Counted from the first letter of the stretch, positions 1 to 9,172 are shown. The stretch is DNA of 64,000 nucleotides from Parasedimentitalea psychrophila (GCF_030285785.1 NZ_CP127247.1:1511501-1575500), one strand, 5' to 3'. Notes: generated from the sequence alone by a model not told the origin. Numbers and translations are program-made.

Positions 1-1
1 G

Positions 2-454
2 ATCCGAATGATCTTGCCGGTACTGCTGATTGGCATCGCGGTGTTTTTTGCCACCAAAAAGGGGCTGGGGGACACCGACCGGCATCGGCGAATGACCCCG
101 GTTCTGTTTGCCGCGACCATGGTGCCCCTGTGCGGCGCCTATGACGGGCTGCTGGGGCCGGGTGCGGGCAGTTTCTACATGATCGCCTTTATCACGATGG
201 CGGGCTACGGCGTTCTAAAGGCCACTGCCCACACCAAGCTGCTGAACTTTGCCTCAAATGCCGGCGCGTTGCTGGCCTTTGCCTTTGTGGCAACGCCGTG
301 GTGGATCACCGGGCTGGCGATGGGAGTGGCGCAAATTGCCGGTGCCTATGCAGGCGCGCAAATGGCCCAGAAACAGGGGGCGCGATTGATCAAGCCGCTG
401 CTGGTGGTCACCTCGGTGTCGCTGGCGCTGAAACTGCTGTGGGACATGATCTGA
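2..454 (+). CDS. Sulfite exporter TauE/SafE family permease, 5' truncated
   Basis: This is the C-terminal part of a membrane permease whose reading frame is already open at the window edge, so the true start lies upstream. Several hydrophobic segments are visible. A Gly-rich stretch (GAYDGLLGPGAGSF) followed by a helix and a KLLNFASNAGALLAF segment match the repeated half of TauE/SafE (DUF81) permeases, which export sulfite, sulfoacetate or other organic anions across the inner membrane. The protein ends with a last hydrophobic helix and TGA at 452-454. The substrate cannot be told from the sequence. Confidence 0.8.
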   Translation: MRMILPVLLIGIAVFFATKKGLGDTDRHRRMTPVLFAATMVPLCGAYDGLLGPGAGSFYMIAFITMAGYGVLKATAHTKLLNFASNAGALLAFAFVATPWWITGLAMGVAQIAGAYAGAQMAQKQGARLIKPLLVVTSVSLALKLLWDMI

Positions 455-532
455 GCCGTTCGGGCGACCACCCCCCCCTCCTCGAAACACTTAACACTTG
501 CCTTAATTAACACATAAGTTAATAATGATATC

Positions 533-853
533 ATGACACCGCTTCTAAAATCATTTTCCGCACTGGCTGACGAGGTCCGCATGTCGATTGTGAACCAGTT
601 GATGGACCACGGCGAATTACCGGCGGGGGATCTGGTGCGCGGCTCGGGGCTCACCGCGCCGGCCATTTCGCGACATTTAAAGGTCCTGCGCGAGGCCGGT
701 TTGATAGAGCAGCGCGCCGTGGGCACCCGGCGGCTGTATTCCGCCCGCCCCGAAGGGCTGCAGTTGATCGCCACCTGGACCAAATCAAAGCGCGAATTTT
801 GGGACACCAGCCTGCACCGGCTGGAGACCGCGCTGATGGAGGACGATATATGA
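533..853 (+). CDS. ArsR-family winged-helix transcriptional regulator
   Basis: This is a 106-residue winged-helix repressor of ArsR size. The helix-turn-helix region (LTAPAISRHLKVLREAGLI) and wing (RAVGTRRLYS) lie at about residues 42-72. No metal-binding cysteine pair is seen, so it is more likely of the type that controls an AHSA1-like neighbour than a metal sensor. Its TGA overlaps the ATG of the next gene (ATGA at 850-853), which points to translational coupling. The AT-rich stretch just upstream (about 488-532) is the likely promoter and autoregulatory site. Confidence 0.9.
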   Translation: MTPLLKSFSALADEVRMSIVNQLMDHGELPAGDLVRGSGLTAPAISRHLKVLREAGLIEQRAVGTRRLYSARPEGLQLIATWTKSKREFWDTSLHRLETALMEDDI

Positions 854-1278
854 CCGACCTACGGCTGGAACGCGATTTCTCAGTTAGCCCCGAACGGTTG
901 TTCCACTGGCTGACGACGCCGGAAAAATTGCTAAAATGGTGGGGCCCCGAGGGCATGCATGTGCCCGAACATGATCTTGACCTCAGCCGCACCGGGCCGT
1001 GGTTTTCGATCATGCGCAATGATGAGGGTCAGCAATTCAAAGTCTCGGGCCATGTCACCCATGTGGACGCGCCAAAATCGGTTGGCTTTACTTGGGGCTG
1101 GCATGACGACGATGACCAACGCGGCACCGAAAGCCATGTGACCTTTACCGTGGTTGCCAGCACTTCGGGCGCGCGCCTTCTTGTCGATCACCGCGCGTTG
1201 GACGACAGCGCGCAAAGCGCCCGGCACGAGGCAGGCTGGACATCCTCGCTGCGCAAACTCGCGGCAAATATCACCTAA
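850..1278 (+). CDS. SRPBCC/AHSA1-domain protein
   Basis: This 142-residue protein has the AHSA1 (Aha1 C-terminal-like) SRPBCC fold: an N-terminal F-x-V-S-P-E-R-L-F-H-W-L-T-T-P-E-K-L start, then KWWGPEGM, and a C-terminal helix after an alternating beta pattern. Such proteins bind hydrophobic ligands in a cavity, and many are encoded with an ArsR repressor, as here. The start at 850 is chosen over an upstream one because it gives the ATGA overlap and the standard domain beginning. The ligand and any enzymatic role are unknown. Confidence 0.88.
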   Translation: MTDLRLERDFSVSPERLFHWLTTPEKLLKWWGPEGMHVPEHDLDLSRTGPWFSIMRNDEGQQFKVSGHVTHVDAPKSVGFTWGWHDDDDQRGTESHVTFTVVASTSGARLLVDHRALDDSAQSARHEAGWTSSLRKLAANIT

Positions 1279-1326
1279 TCACCCCGGCACTTTAACCCGT
1301 TTCATTTTTACACAAGGATACTCGCA

Positions 1327-1641
1327 ATGGCCCAGTTCATTTTCGCCTATCATGGTGGCAAGAAACCCGACACTCCCGAAGACGGCGCCAAGGTCATGCA
1401 GGCCTGGAAAGACTGGATGGGATCGATGGGAGACGCCCTGATCGTGCCAGGCGCACCGGTTGGCATGTCAAAAACCGTCAGTGCCAGTGGTATTGCGGAC
1501 GATGGCGGCGCCAACCCGCTGGCTGGTTATTCGGTGGTCGAGGCCGCCAGTATCGATGCCGCCAGCGAAATGGCCAAAGGCTGCCCTATGGTCGTCGATG
1601 GCGATGGTTCGGTTGAAGTGGCCGAAATTCTGGAAATGTAG
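1327..1641 (+). CDS. YCII-domain protein
   Basis: This is a 104-residue protein of the YCII/DGPF type (ferredoxin-like fold), a family related to PhnB/YciI small proteins of mostly unknown function. It has FAYHGGKKP near the start and a conserved ending in which a helix (AASEMAKGCP) is followed by SVEVAEILEM. An AAGGA ribosome site precedes the ATG. It follows the ArsR-AHSA1 pair at 48 bases and is very likely in the same operon; this ArsR/AHSA1/YCII grouping is common in proteobacteria. Confidence 0.85.
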   Translation: MAQFIFAYHGGKKPDTPEDGAKVMQAWKDWMGSMGDALIVPGAPVGMSKTVSASGIADDGGANPLAGYSVVEAASIDAASEMAKGCPMVVDGDGSVEVAEILEM

Positions 1642-1646
1642 TATCT

Positions 1647-1668
1647 TGCCCGGCCTATTGGCCGGGCA
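1647..1668. terminator. Hairpin between convergent genes
   Basis: A perfect 9-bp stem (TGCCCGGCC with its complement) and a TATT loop sit in the 37 bases between the convergent YCII and asparaginase genes. No long T-run follows on either strand, so it may be a bidirectional but imperfect terminator. Confidence 0.5.
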
Positions 1669-1678
1669 GTACAGACAC

Positions 1679-2677
1679 TCAGAACAGCAATTCAGCGGCT
1701 GGCCGAACCACACCGCAGTTGATATCGCGACGGTTCAGTAGCGGTGCATTCATGTACTTCACCGTCTCGGGATGATTGGCATCCAGAACGCCCAGTGACA
1801 CCAGAATGGCGGCAATCGCGCATTCACTAGCGCGGGTCGCACCATCTGCGATTTTCAGGGCGATACCCATGCGTTTCTCTGGGATGATGGCGATATAGAA
1901 CCCTTCAGCCCCAGTCTTGATCGCAACCTTACCGCCCATGGCACGCATCAGGTTGGTACAAGCCTTACCCTCGCCGGCCACCAGATCAGGGTGCTGCGTC
2001 ATCGCCGCCACCAATTGCTGACCCGCAAGCGAAGCCCGATCCGAACGGTCCGAGGCGGATGCAAACCAGGCCATTGACCGCGCCATACCCGTTACCGTGG
2101 TGGCAAAGTTCGGGGCCGAACATCCATCAATGCCATAACAGGGACTATCCTGACCTGTGGTCTCTTCAAACGCCGTCAAACCCGCCTGCTGCACCGGGTG
2201 GTCCAGCTCGACATACTCTGGCCCCGCCCCCATGTGCTTGGCCAGGGTCAGGAAACCAGCGTGTTTACCAGAACAATTGTTATGCACCTGACAGGGGCTG
2301 GTATCCGTCTTGATCAGGTCATTGCGCGCAGGGATATCACTGGGCAGTTGCGGACCACAGCGGAAATCACCATCACTCAACCCCAGTTGCGACAGCCATG
2401 CGTTGACCCTGCTGGTGTGGATCGCAGCCCCATTGTGCGACGCACAGGCCAAAGCCAACTGCTCACTGGTCAGGCCAAATTTTTCAGCCGCCCCCGAGGT
2501 GATCAACGGCAGCGCCTGGATCATCTTAGAGGAACTGCGCGGATAGATCACCGCGTCCGGATCGCCCCAGCTGCGGACCACCTGACCGCTGTCGTCACAG
2601 ACAACCGCATGCCCCAGATGAAGGCTCTCGAGCAACTGGCCACGCCAGATTTCAGCCATCGGAACCGGATTTGTCAT
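1679..2677 (-). CDS. L-asparaginase, thermolabile Rhizobium-type family
   Basis: This 332-residue enzyme belongs to the asparaginase II family typified by Rhizobium etli AnsA (PF06089), which hydrolyses L-asparagine to aspartate and ammonia. It is unrelated to the E. coli AnsA/AnsB fold. Family blocks seen include SSKMIQALPLI, ACASHNGAAIH, a CGPQLPSD loop, NNCSGKHAGFL and YGIDGCSAPNFA, with the Ser-Lys and conserved Cys/His residues of this family. There is no signal peptide, so it is cytoplasmic. It is divergent from the IalB-like gene and transcribed alone. Confidence 0.9.
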   Translation of the reverse strand: MTNPVPMAEIWRGQLLESLHLGHAVVCDDSGQVVRSWGDPDAVIYPRSSSKMIQALPLITSGAAEKFGLTSEQLALACASHNGAAIHTSRVNAWLSQLGLSDGDFRCGPQLPSDIPARNDLIKTDTSPCQVHNNCSGKHAGFLTLAKHMGAGPEYVELDHPVQQAGLTAFEETTGQDSPCYGIDGCSAPNFATTVTGMARSMAWFASASDRSDRASLAGQQLVAAMTQHPDLVAGEGKACTNLMRAMGGKVAIKTGAEGFYIAIIPEKRMGIALKIADGATRASECAIAAILVSLGVLDANHPETVKYMNAPLLNRRDINCGVVRPAAELLF

Positions 2678-2846
2678 GCTATTAGCCCTTTTTCTTGGCG
2701 ATTTCCTGCCAATCGCACTTTCTCCAGTGGTGCTAATGTCGTTAGTGTGGTTGTGTCAACATGCGAGAGGAATTGGCCTAGACGGTGGCGAACACTGCAG
2801 GCTCTCTGGCGTTATTGAGGTTATGACAGTCTTGGAGTCGGGACAA

Positions 2847-3383
2847 ATGGCATCGAAATTTGCCCATGCAATCGTGAGCCTGTGTCTGGCCGGTATCATC
2901 GCCACCACAGCAAATGCACAACAAAACCAAAGCACCAACCGCGTTGCCGCCAACGTGGCCTGGAGTGTGTTTCAAGGGAATGATCCTGTCGAATGCTGGG
3001 CCGTCTCAGCCCCGGAAGAATCAGTCAACACGCGCGATGGTCGGGTTGTTGCCGTGCGTCGCAGCGAAATTCAGCTGTTTGTTTTCTACCGCCCTGACGG
3101 CGACGCAAGCGGACAGGTAACCTTTACCGGCGGCTATCCATTTGCTCCGGGGTCCACAGTGAACATGAAAGTTGGCGAGTCCGAGTTTGAACTGTTCACC
3201 GATGACGAATGGGCTTGGCCTGCAACTGCCGCCGACGATGCCAAGATTATTACCGCGATGAAGCGTGGAGCAAAGGCGATTCTGACCGCCCGGTCCGCCC
3301 GCGGCACCCAGACGCAAGACAGCTTTTCCTTGCTGGGCTTTACCGCCTCAATCGAAGACGCTGACAAGCGTTGCACTAAGTAA
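2847..3383 (+). CDS. Invasion-associated locus B (IalB) family secreted protein
   Basis: This 178-residue protein begins with a clear Sec signal peptide (charged start, hydrophobic core, cleavage after A-N-A). The ATG at 2847 was chosen because GGAG lies 9 bases upstream and it places the signal peptide first; the open frame extends further upstream but without a signal. The rest matches the IalB/DUF1176-like fold of alphaproteobacteria: W-x-V near the start, a Cys in PVECWAVS and one near the end (DKRC) that may pair, and a central GYPFAPGSTV block. The role is unknown; in Bartonella, IalB is linked to erythrocyte invasion. Confidence 0.85.
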   Translation: MASKFAHAIVSLCLAGIIATTANAQQNQSTNRVAANVAWSVFQGNDPVECWAVSAPEESVNTRDGRVVAVRRSEIQLFVFYRPDGDASGQVTFTGGYPFAPGSTVNMKVGESEFELFTDDEWAWPATAADDAKIITAMKRGAKAILTARSARGTQTQDSFSLLGFTASIEDADKRCTK

Positions 3384-3541
3384 GAAAACACTGAGTTCCG
3401 GTATCACAAAGGTTCCGGAACTTCGGCCAATGCGTTCTCTCAAAATGTCGCATTGGTAACGACTTTGGCCAAAAACTTTTGATCTTGGCGAAAACTCCTA
3501 TATAGAGCTGCATCCACTCTCTTAGCTCCGAGTCCAAAGCC

Positions 3542-4729
3542 ATGACAGCCGACACACCGATCACCCAAGACGTTTTAACCTTGCCCCGCAAGCTGCCCGA
3601 GGGCGGTAAGATCAATCTTGTCGGCCAGACGCGCGAACAATTGCGGGCGACACTGATTCAACTTGGCACCGCCGAGAAGCAAGCCAAAATGCGGGTCGGC
3701 CAGATCTGGCAGTGGATCTATCAGTGGGGCAAACGCGACTTTGCCGAGATGACCAACCTGTCCAAAACCCTGCGCGCCGACCTGGCCGAGCACTGTGTCA
3801 TTGAAATCCCAAAGGTGATCACCAGACAGGTATCTCAGGACGGCACCCGCAAATATCTGGTTCGCATCGCCGGCGGTCACGAGGTCGAGGTGGTCTATAT
3901 CCCCGAAACAGATCGCGGCACCCTGTGCATCTCGTCTCAGGTGGGCTGCACCCTGACCTGTTCGTTCTGTCACACCGGCACCCAGAAACTGGTCCGCAAC
4001 CTGACATCCGCCGAGATCATCGGCCAGGTGATGATGGCACGCGACGATCTGGACGAATGGCCGGTGCCCGGCACCCGCTCGGATGACCGCACCCGGCGGC
4101 TGTCAAATATCGTGCTGATGGGCATGGGTGAGCCACTGTATAACTTTGAAAACGTCCGCGACGCGATGAAGATCGCAATGGACCCCGAGGGCATTCAACT
4201 CAGCCGCCGCCGCATTACCCTGTCGACCTCCGGCGTCGTCCCCGAGATTGCCCGTACAGCGGAAGAAATCGGCTGCATGCTGGCGATCTCGTTCCACGCC
4301 ACCACCGATGAGGTACGCGACAAGCTGGTGCCGATCAACAAACGCTGGAATCTGGAGAAATTGCTGCAGGCCCTGCGGGACTATCCACGGGTTGCCAATT
4401 CTGAGCGTATCACCTTTGAATATGTGATGCTGGACCACGTCAATGACAGCAAGGAAGACGCCCATCGTCTGGTCGAGCTGATCAAGGGTATCCCGGCCAA
4501 GATCAACCTGATCCCGTTCAACGAATGGCCCGGAGCTCCGTACAAGCGCAGCTCGGGCAACCGCATCCACGCCTTTGCGGATATCATCCACGAGGCGGGC
4601 TATGCCTCGCCGATCCGCAAACCGCGCGGCGAAGACATCATGGCGGCCTGTGGTCAGTTGAAATCCGCCACTGAACGCGCCCGCAAGAGCCGCAAGCAGA
4701 TCGAAGCCGAGGCGAACATTTCCTCCTGA
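3542..4729 (+). CDS. rlmN: Dual-specificity 23S rRNA/tRNA adenine-C2 methyltransferase RlmN
   Basis: This is a 395-residue radical-SAM enzyme that methylates C2 of A2503 in 23S rRNA and of A37 in some tRNAs. The radical-SAM cluster motif C-x3-C-x2-C is at residues 136-143 (CTLTCSFC). The [13 protein letters not shown] and [11 protein letters not shown]-binding blocks follow, and the C-terminal Cys that carries the intermediate methyl is in DIMAACGQL. The length is typical. It is a single-gene unit, with a hairpin just after the stop. Confidence 0.97.
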   Translation: MTADTPITQDVLTLPRKLPEGGKINLVGQTREQLRATLIQLGTAEKQAKMRVGQIWQWIYQWGKRDFAEMTNLSKTLRADLAEHCVIEIPKVITRQVSQDGTRKYLVRIAGGHEVEVVYIPETDRGTLCISSQVGCTLTCSFCHTGTQKLVRNLTSAEIIGQVMMARDDLDEWPVPGTRSDDRTRRLSNIVLMGMGEPLYNFENVRDAMKIAMDPEGIQLSRRRITLSTSGVVPEIARTAEEIGCMLAISFHATTDEVRDKLVPINKRWNLEKLLQALRDYPRVANSERITFEYVMLDHVNDSKEDAHRLVELIKGIPAKINLIPFNEWPGAPYKRSSGNRIHAFADIIHEAGYASPIRKPRGEDIMAACGQLKSATERARKSRKQIEAEANISS

Positions 4730-4740
4730 CCCGACTGTCA

Positions 4741-4770
4741 GCCCCACTCGGTCTAATGGCCGGGTGGGGC
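4741..4770 (+). terminator. Hairpin after rlmN
   Basis: An 11-bp stem (GCCCCACTCGG against CCGGGTGGGGC, one G-U type pair) begins 12 bases after the rlmN stop. A-rich rather than T-rich sequence follows on the plus strand, so it is a probable but weak terminator. Confidence 0.5.
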
Positions 4771-4908
4771 AAAATTGCCGCAACACCTTCGTGCCCATAA
4801 GGCAGGCCGCCACAATGCGCCTCAAAATTTCCTCAATTCCGGTACAGTTCTGACATGTCGAACAATCAGTTTCCATTCTGAGAACAATCAGAAACAGGAG
4901 ATCTGACA

Positions 4909-5118
4909 ATGACACAGGCAGATATTGGCGGCAGCATGATCGAGGATGGCGTTCTAAACCTGATCCGCGGTGAGCGGGAAAAAGCACTGAGTGCGCGGGA
5001 ATGGAAATTCCGCCTGAAGGGCTACGGATATGCGATCAAAGACGTGCGCGGCGCACAGGTATTGACCAGCCTGCCCCAGGGCGTTGAACTGGGCGTGCTG
5101 CCGACAGACATGGCCTAA
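4909..5118 (+). CDS. Small conserved-looking hypothetical protein (69 aa)
   Basis: This is a short ORF with a good GGAG ribosome site eight bases before the ATG (AGGAGATCTGACAATG). The protein is soluble, with a helical N-terminal half (IEDGVLNLIRGEREKALSAREWKFRLKGYG) and a short hydrophobic end, and has no signal or membrane segment. It stands alone between rlmN and the LOG gene. I do not recognise a family. The codon usage and ribosome site support a real gene. Confidence 0.65.
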   Translation: MTQADIGGSMIEDGVLNLIRGEREKALSAREWKFRLKGYGYAIKDVRGAQVLTSLPQGVELGVLPTDMA

Positions 5119-5163
5119 CCCACCCAGTTCATATCTTTAATTATACTCTATCGCAGGGGCGGA

Positions 5164-6012
5164 TTATTTCTCCCGCCCGGGAAGATTATCGCGCGGCGGC
5201 GCCGGCTCCCAGTTTTCAATGAGCTCCATCGCCTCTTGCGCGGTATCAACAAAGCGGAACAAATCAAGATCCTGATCCGAAATAGTGCCGGCATCTGCCA
5301 GCGCATCCCAGTTGATGACCGTTTCCCAGAACGCCTTGCCAAACAGCAGGAACGGCACCCGCTCCATCCGGCCCGTCTGGATCAGGGTCAGGCTCTCAAA
5401 CATTTCATCCATGGTGCCAAAACCACCGGGGAACACGCAGATCGCCCGCGCCCGCATCAGGAAATGCATCTTTCGGATCGCAAAATAGTGGAAGTTAAAG
5501 CTGAGATCCGGGGTCACATATTCGTTCGGGGCCTGTTCATGCGGCAAGACAATGCTCAACCCAATCGACGCCCCGCCCGCATCCATCGCCCCACGATTGC
5601 CGGCCTCCATCACGCCGGGACCACCGCCAGTGACAATCACGTGCTGACGGCCGCCGGTCTCGATCGACTTCAACGTCATCAAGCGGGCGAACTCACGCGC
5701 CTCGTCATAATATTTCGACAAATCTGCCAGAGTTTGAGTGCGCGCTTGGTCCTTATGCGCGGGGTCCGGAATACGAGCGCCGCCAAACAATACGATGGTG
5801 CTTTCAATACCGCGTTCGTCCAGCAACAATTGCGGTTTCAGCAGTTCCAGCTGTAACCGCACCGGGCGCAATTCGTCACGGCAGAGGAAATCCTCATCGG
5901 CAAAGGCCAGGCGATAGGCCGGGGAATCACTCTGAGGTGTCGAAGGCACATGTTCGGCCTGATCCCGGTCGGAATGGGCATCGCGAAATCGGCTGTGGCG
6001 GTCATCACTCAT
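5164..6012 (-). CDS. LOG-family (TIGR00730, lysine-decarboxylase-like Rossmann) protein
   Basis: This 282-residue protein has the PGGxGTxxE signature at residues 195-203 (PGGFGTMDE) and the upstream GGGPGVMEAGNRGA loop. Together they define the LONELY GUY/YgdH family, which removes ribose 5'-phosphate from nucleoside monophosphates (cytokinin activation in plants, nucleotide turnover in bacteria). Many are annotated wrongly as lysine decarboxylase. The N-terminal 50 residues are an extra polar extension. No pathway neighbour clarifies its role. Confidence 0.88.
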   Translation of the reverse strand: MSDDRHSRFRDAHSDRDQAEHVPSTPQSDSPAYRLAFADEDFLCRDELRPVRLQLELLKPQLLLDERGIESTIVLFGGARIPDPAHKDQARTQTLADLSKYYDEAREFARLMTLKSIETGGRQHVIVTGGGPGVMEAGNRGAMDAGGASIGLSIVLPHEQAPNEYVTPDLSFNFHYFAIRKMHFLMRARAICVFPGGFGTMDEMFESLTLIQTGRMERVPFLLFGKAFWETVINWDALADAGTISDQDLDLFRFVDTAQEAMELIENWEPAPPRDNLPGREK

Positions 6013-6086
6013 TTTGGGATCCTGCTTGCGTGTTTTATTTCAGCCTATAAGGTCAACCGCCGCAACACTAGATAAAGGCGCGTAAG

Positions 6087-7007
6087 ATGGGTTGGAAAAG
6101 CGACATTGAAGCCGCTGCTGAACGGATTAGTGGCCATATTCAGGTCACGCCGGTGCTGCAAGTTCAGGGATTTGGACTGAACGCCGCGGTTGAGCTGAAA
6201 CTGGAGCACATGCAGCACACCGGTAGTTTCAAGGCGCGCGGAGCCTTTAACACCCTGCTCAGCCAGCAGGTGCCGGCGGCGGGGCTGGTGGCTGCATCCG
6301 GCGGCAACCACGGTGCTGCGGTGGGTTATGCGGCACATAAGCTGGGGCACCGGGCGCGGATCTACGTGCCTGAAATGGCCGGTCCTGCCAAAATCGCCCT
6401 CATCCGCGACTCGGGCGCAGACCTGCAAGTGGTTTCCGGGGCCTATGCCAATGCCCTTGAACTGGCGCAACACTACGAAGCCGAGACCGGGGCCATGCAG
6501 GTGCACGCCTATGACGCCGCCGCCACCGTCAGCGGCCAGGGCACATGTTTCGCCGAATGGCAGCAGCAGGGATTGCAGGCTGATACTCTGCTGATTGCGG
6601 TTGGTGGGGGTGGCTTGATCGCTGGCGCCATGGCCTGGTTTGACGGCGGCAAAAAGATCGTCGCAGTGGAACCGGAAACCTCCTGCGCTCTGAACGCTGC
6701 CCTTCAGAGCCAACACCCGGTTGATGTCGAGGTCTCGGGCGTTGCCGCCAATGCGCTGGGGGCCAAACGGGTCGGCAATATCTGTTTCGAGCTGGCCACA
6801 TCGCAAAACACCACATCTGTCACGGTCACAGACAGGGCGATCACCACCGCCCAGAAAGCCCTGTGGATGCAGCATCGGATTCTGGTCGAACCGGCAGGGG
6901 CCACCGCACTGGCAGCGCTGATATCCGGCGCCTACCGCCCCGCAGCGGGTGAACGCGTTGCCGTGCTGATTTGTGGCGGCAATATAGCGCCAAATCCGCT
7001 GGGATAG
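6087..7007 (+). CDS. Threonine/serine dehydratase (PLP fold type II)
   Basis: This 306-residue enzyme deaminates threonine or serine to 2-oxobutyrate or pyruvate. The PLP Lys is K49 in GSFKARGAFN, the substrate loop SGGNH is at 71-75, and the phosphate-binding GGGG is at 173-176. It lacks the ACT regulatory domain of biosynthetic IlvA, so it is a catabolic or housekeeping type. Close paralogues include serine racemase and hydroxyaspartate dehydratase, so the substrate is uncertain. A GntR regulator starts 38 bases downstream on the same strand and may control it. Confidence 0.88.
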   Translation: MGWKSDIEAAAERISGHIQVTPVLQVQGFGLNAAVELKLEHMQHTGSFKARGAFNTLLSQQVPAAGLVAASGGNHGAAVGYAAHKLGHRARIYVPEMAGPAKIALIRDSGADLQVVSGAYANALELAQHYEAETGAMQVHAYDAAATVSGQGTCFAEWQQQGLQADTLLIAVGGGGLIAGAMAWFDGGKKIVAVEPETSCALNAALQSQHPVDVEVSGVAANALGAKRVGNICFELATSQNTTSVTVTDRAITTAQKALWMQHRILVEPAGATALAALISGAYRPAAGERVAVLICGGNIAPNPLG

Positions 7008-7045
7008 CTCTTGCGGGCCACTGATTTGAATTTTATCTATTATCT

Positions 7046-7645
7046 ATGACAGCCACAATCGCCGATTTCATCTATCACAGCCTCAGCGAACGCATCGTTG
7101 CAGGTGATCTTCCCGCCGGAGAGAAACTCCGTCAGGACCATATCGCACGGGAGTTTGACACCAGCCATGTGCCAGTGCGTGAGGCCCTGCTGCGGCTCGA
7201 GGCACATGGGCTGGCGCAGTCCATTCCAAGGCGCGGCACAAGGGTCACCGCCCAGGACCCAGGCGAAATTCACGAAGTCATCGAAATGCGGATCTCTCTC
7301 GAGATCCTCGCCCTCACCCATGCCATCGCAAACCTAAGCCAGCAGGATCTGGATGCAGCTGAAGCGGCCCGCATTGCCTGTGACGCTGCTGATGACATGG
7401 CGGTCTGGGAAAAGCTGAACCGCGGGTTTCACCGGGTGATTCTAACCCCCTGTGCGATGCCACGGCTACTGGCCGCGATCGACGATCTTCACATTGCCTC
7501 TGCCCGTCATCTGTTCGCCAACTGGCAGCACCGGTGGAGCCGCCGCACAGACAAGGATCACGCCGCAATCGTTCAAGCCATGCTGCGCCGCGATGCCGCA
7601 GCGGCCTGTGAGATTCTGCGTCGTCACCTCCGACGGGTGCGCTGA
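7046..7645 (+). CDS. GntR-family (FadR/FCD subfamily) transcriptional regulator
   Basis: This is a 199-residue regulator. The N-terminal winged helix contains LSERIVAGDLPAGEKLRQDHIAREFDTSHVPVREALLRLE-type residues (quoted in part: GEKL, SHVPVREALLRLE), followed by the all-helical FCD effector domain from about residue 75. It is slightly short for the family (usually 210-240), with the last helix ending in LRRHLRRVR. Its position directly after the dehydratase suggests control of amino-acid catabolism. Confidence 0.88.
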   Translation: MTATIADFIYHSLSERIVAGDLPAGEKLRQDHIAREFDTSHVPVREALLRLEAHGLAQSIPRRGTRVTAQDPGEIHEVIEMRISLEILALTHAIANLSQQDLDAAEAARIACDAADDMAVWEKLNRGFHRVILTPCAMPRLLAAIDDLHIASARHLFANWQHRWSRRTDKDHAAIVQAMLRRDAAAACEILRRHLRRVR

Positions 7646-7715
7646 TCTTTGCGCTGCCTTAATTCTGACAATACCATTAGCCACTGTAAATGCATGTCAA
7701 TTTGAGGCGTTCAAC

Positions 7716-8153
7716 ATGTATTACTTTAATTTCACGATCCCCAACTTTTCTACCTCACAGGTCACAGGTGCTGAAACAGGTCCGCGAACCTGTGAGAGAA
7801 CGCTGATAAGCACCCTGCAAACCGGCCTGACGGCAGCGGCATTCACTTGCAGTGCCGTCAAACCAGAAAACCAGGCCCCTCAATTTGGTGCCCTGAAAAA
7901 CGGCACCACCTACCATATCGGGGGCCAGTTCAATACTGAGGCAAACTTCTGCAGGGTAATTGTCTTTGTGAAACATAAACGAAGCCTTACGGAAAAACTG
8001 CTCGGCCTGAACAAACTGGCACCGCAGAACTACATCGAGAAAACACTTCGCGAGATGATCAGGGCACTGCCGGATGTCTCCGACCTGCAAGAATCTCAGA
8101 GTTTCGGGGAAATTGAGGTCGAGAACGGCACATTCGTTGAAATCTGGCGATGA
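7716..8153 (+). CDS. Hypothetical protein (145 aa)
   Basis: The ATG at 7716 follows GAGG at 7704-7707. The protein starts MYYFNFTIPNF and continues with mixed polar beta-strand and helix sequence. There is no signal peptide or membrane segment, and two Cys are spaced widely (RTCERT, FTCSAV). The C-terminal 45 residues are helical and acidic (IRALPDVSDL). I do not recognise a family. It lies between the GntR gene and dapD and could be a single-gene unit. Confidence 0.6.
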   Translation: MYYFNFTIPNFSTSQVTGAETGPRTCERTLISTLQTGLTAAAFTCSAVKPENQAPQFGALKNGTTYHIGGQFNTEANFCRVIVFVKHKRSLTEKLLGLNKLAPQNYIEKTLREMIRALPDVSDLQESQSFGEIEVENGTFVEIWR

Positions 8154-8211
8154 CCTGAGCAGGAATTGCCGCTATGAAAGCCCGAACCATTACGTTTTCG
8201 GAGCTTAACAT

Positions 8212-9039
8212 ATGTCCAACGCCCAGCTGGAAACCGCCATCGAAGCCGCCTGGGAGGTCCGCGACAGCATCACTCCCGCCGCTACCGGAGAGGCCCGTGA
8301 GGCCATTCAAGACACGCTAAATGCGTTGGATTCAGGCAGCCTGCGGGTCGCCGAAAAACTGGAAAATGGCGACTGGCACGTAAACCAGTGGGCTAAAAAA
8401 GCCGTTCTGCTGGGCTTTCGCATCAAAGATATGGAAATGCAATCTGGCGGCCCACAGGGCAGCGGCTGGTGGGACAAGGTCGACAGCAAATTTAAGGGCT
8501 GGGGCGAAGACCAATGGAAAGCAGCAGGGTTCCGCGCTGTTCCCAACGCCATCGTTCGCAAATCCGCCTTTGTCGCCCCCGGTGTGGTGCTGATGCCGTC
8601 CTTTATTAACTTAGGCGCCTATGTCGACGAAGGCACCATGGTTGACACCTGGGCCACGGTTGGATCCTGCGCTCAGATTGGTAAGAACGTACACCTGTCC
8701 GGCGGCGTTGGTATTGGCGGCGTGTTGGAACCGATGCAGGCCGGTCCAACCATCATCGAAGACAACTGCTTTATCGGCGCCCGTTCAGAAGTCGTCGAAG
8801 GCTGCATCATCCGCGAAGGTGCCGTGCTTGGCATGGGGGTCTACATAGGTCAGTCCACCAAAATTGTTGACCGCGAAACTGGTGAAGTCATGTACGGAGA
8901 AGTGCCGCCTTACTCGGTGGTTGTGTCCGGCTCAATGCCATCGAAAAATGGTGTCAGCCTGTACTGCGCGGTGATTGTGAAACGCGTTGATGCTAAAACA
9001 CGCTCCAAGACTGCCATCAATGAGCTTCTGCGCGACTGA
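8212..9039 (+). CDS. dapD: 2,3,4,5-tetrahydropyridine-2,6-dicarboxylate N-succinyltransferase
   Basis: This 275-residue enzyme of the succinylase branch of lysine/diaminopimelate synthesis transfers succinyl from succinyl-CoA. An N-terminal helical domain (about 1-100) is followed by a left-handed parallel beta-helix of hexapeptide repeats (V-x-P-G-V-V-L-M-P-S, then [32 protein letters not shown]), ending in the typical C-terminal strand region. The length matches E. coli DapD. Its pathway partner dapE lies 7.7 kb downstream on the same strand. Confidence 0.96.
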   Translation: MSNAQLETAIEAAWEVRDSITPAATGEAREAIQDTLNALDSGSLRVAEKLENGDWHVNQWAKKAVLLGFRIKDMEMQSGGPQGSGWWDKVDSKFKGWGEDQWKAAGFRAVPNAIVRKSAFVAPGVVLMPSFINLGAYVDEGTMVDTWATVGSCAQIGKNVHLSGGVGIGGVLEPMQAGPTIIEDNCFIGARSEVVEGCIIREGAVLGMGVYIGQSTKIVDRETGEVMYGEVPPYSVVVSGSMPSKNGVSLYCAVIVKRVDAKTRSKTAINELLRD

Positions 9040-9055
9040 TTCACCTCCGGTGGCT

Positions 9056-9171
9056 GGGGCTTTGCCCCAGACCCCAGGATATTTAGAGCCAGATGAATAA
9101 AGGATCCCGTTTTCATCTGGCCAATAAATATCCTGGGGGAGCCGCCAGCATGGCGGCGGGGGCAAAGCCCC
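9056..9171. repeat. Inverted pair of a dispersed roseobacter-type repeat
   Basis: Two copies face each other. Copy 1 (9072-9097) carries CCCCAGGATATTT, three bases, then GCCAGATGAA. Copy 2 (9112-9139) is the reverse complement of the same pattern. The outer ends are GGGGC-TTT-GCCCC hairpins (9056-9068 and its complement at 9159-9171), and copy 2 has an extra inner hairpin of GCCGCC type. The whole can fold into one long stem. A third copy occurs at about 22851-22879. It may also act as the dapD terminator. Confidence 0.8.
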
Positions 9172-9172
9172 G

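Noticed and set aside
2198-2818. A long plus-strand frame antisense to the asparaginase gene
   Set aside because: It is fully covered by a well-matched asparaginase on the other strand, has no family features and carries the biased residues of an antisense shadow.
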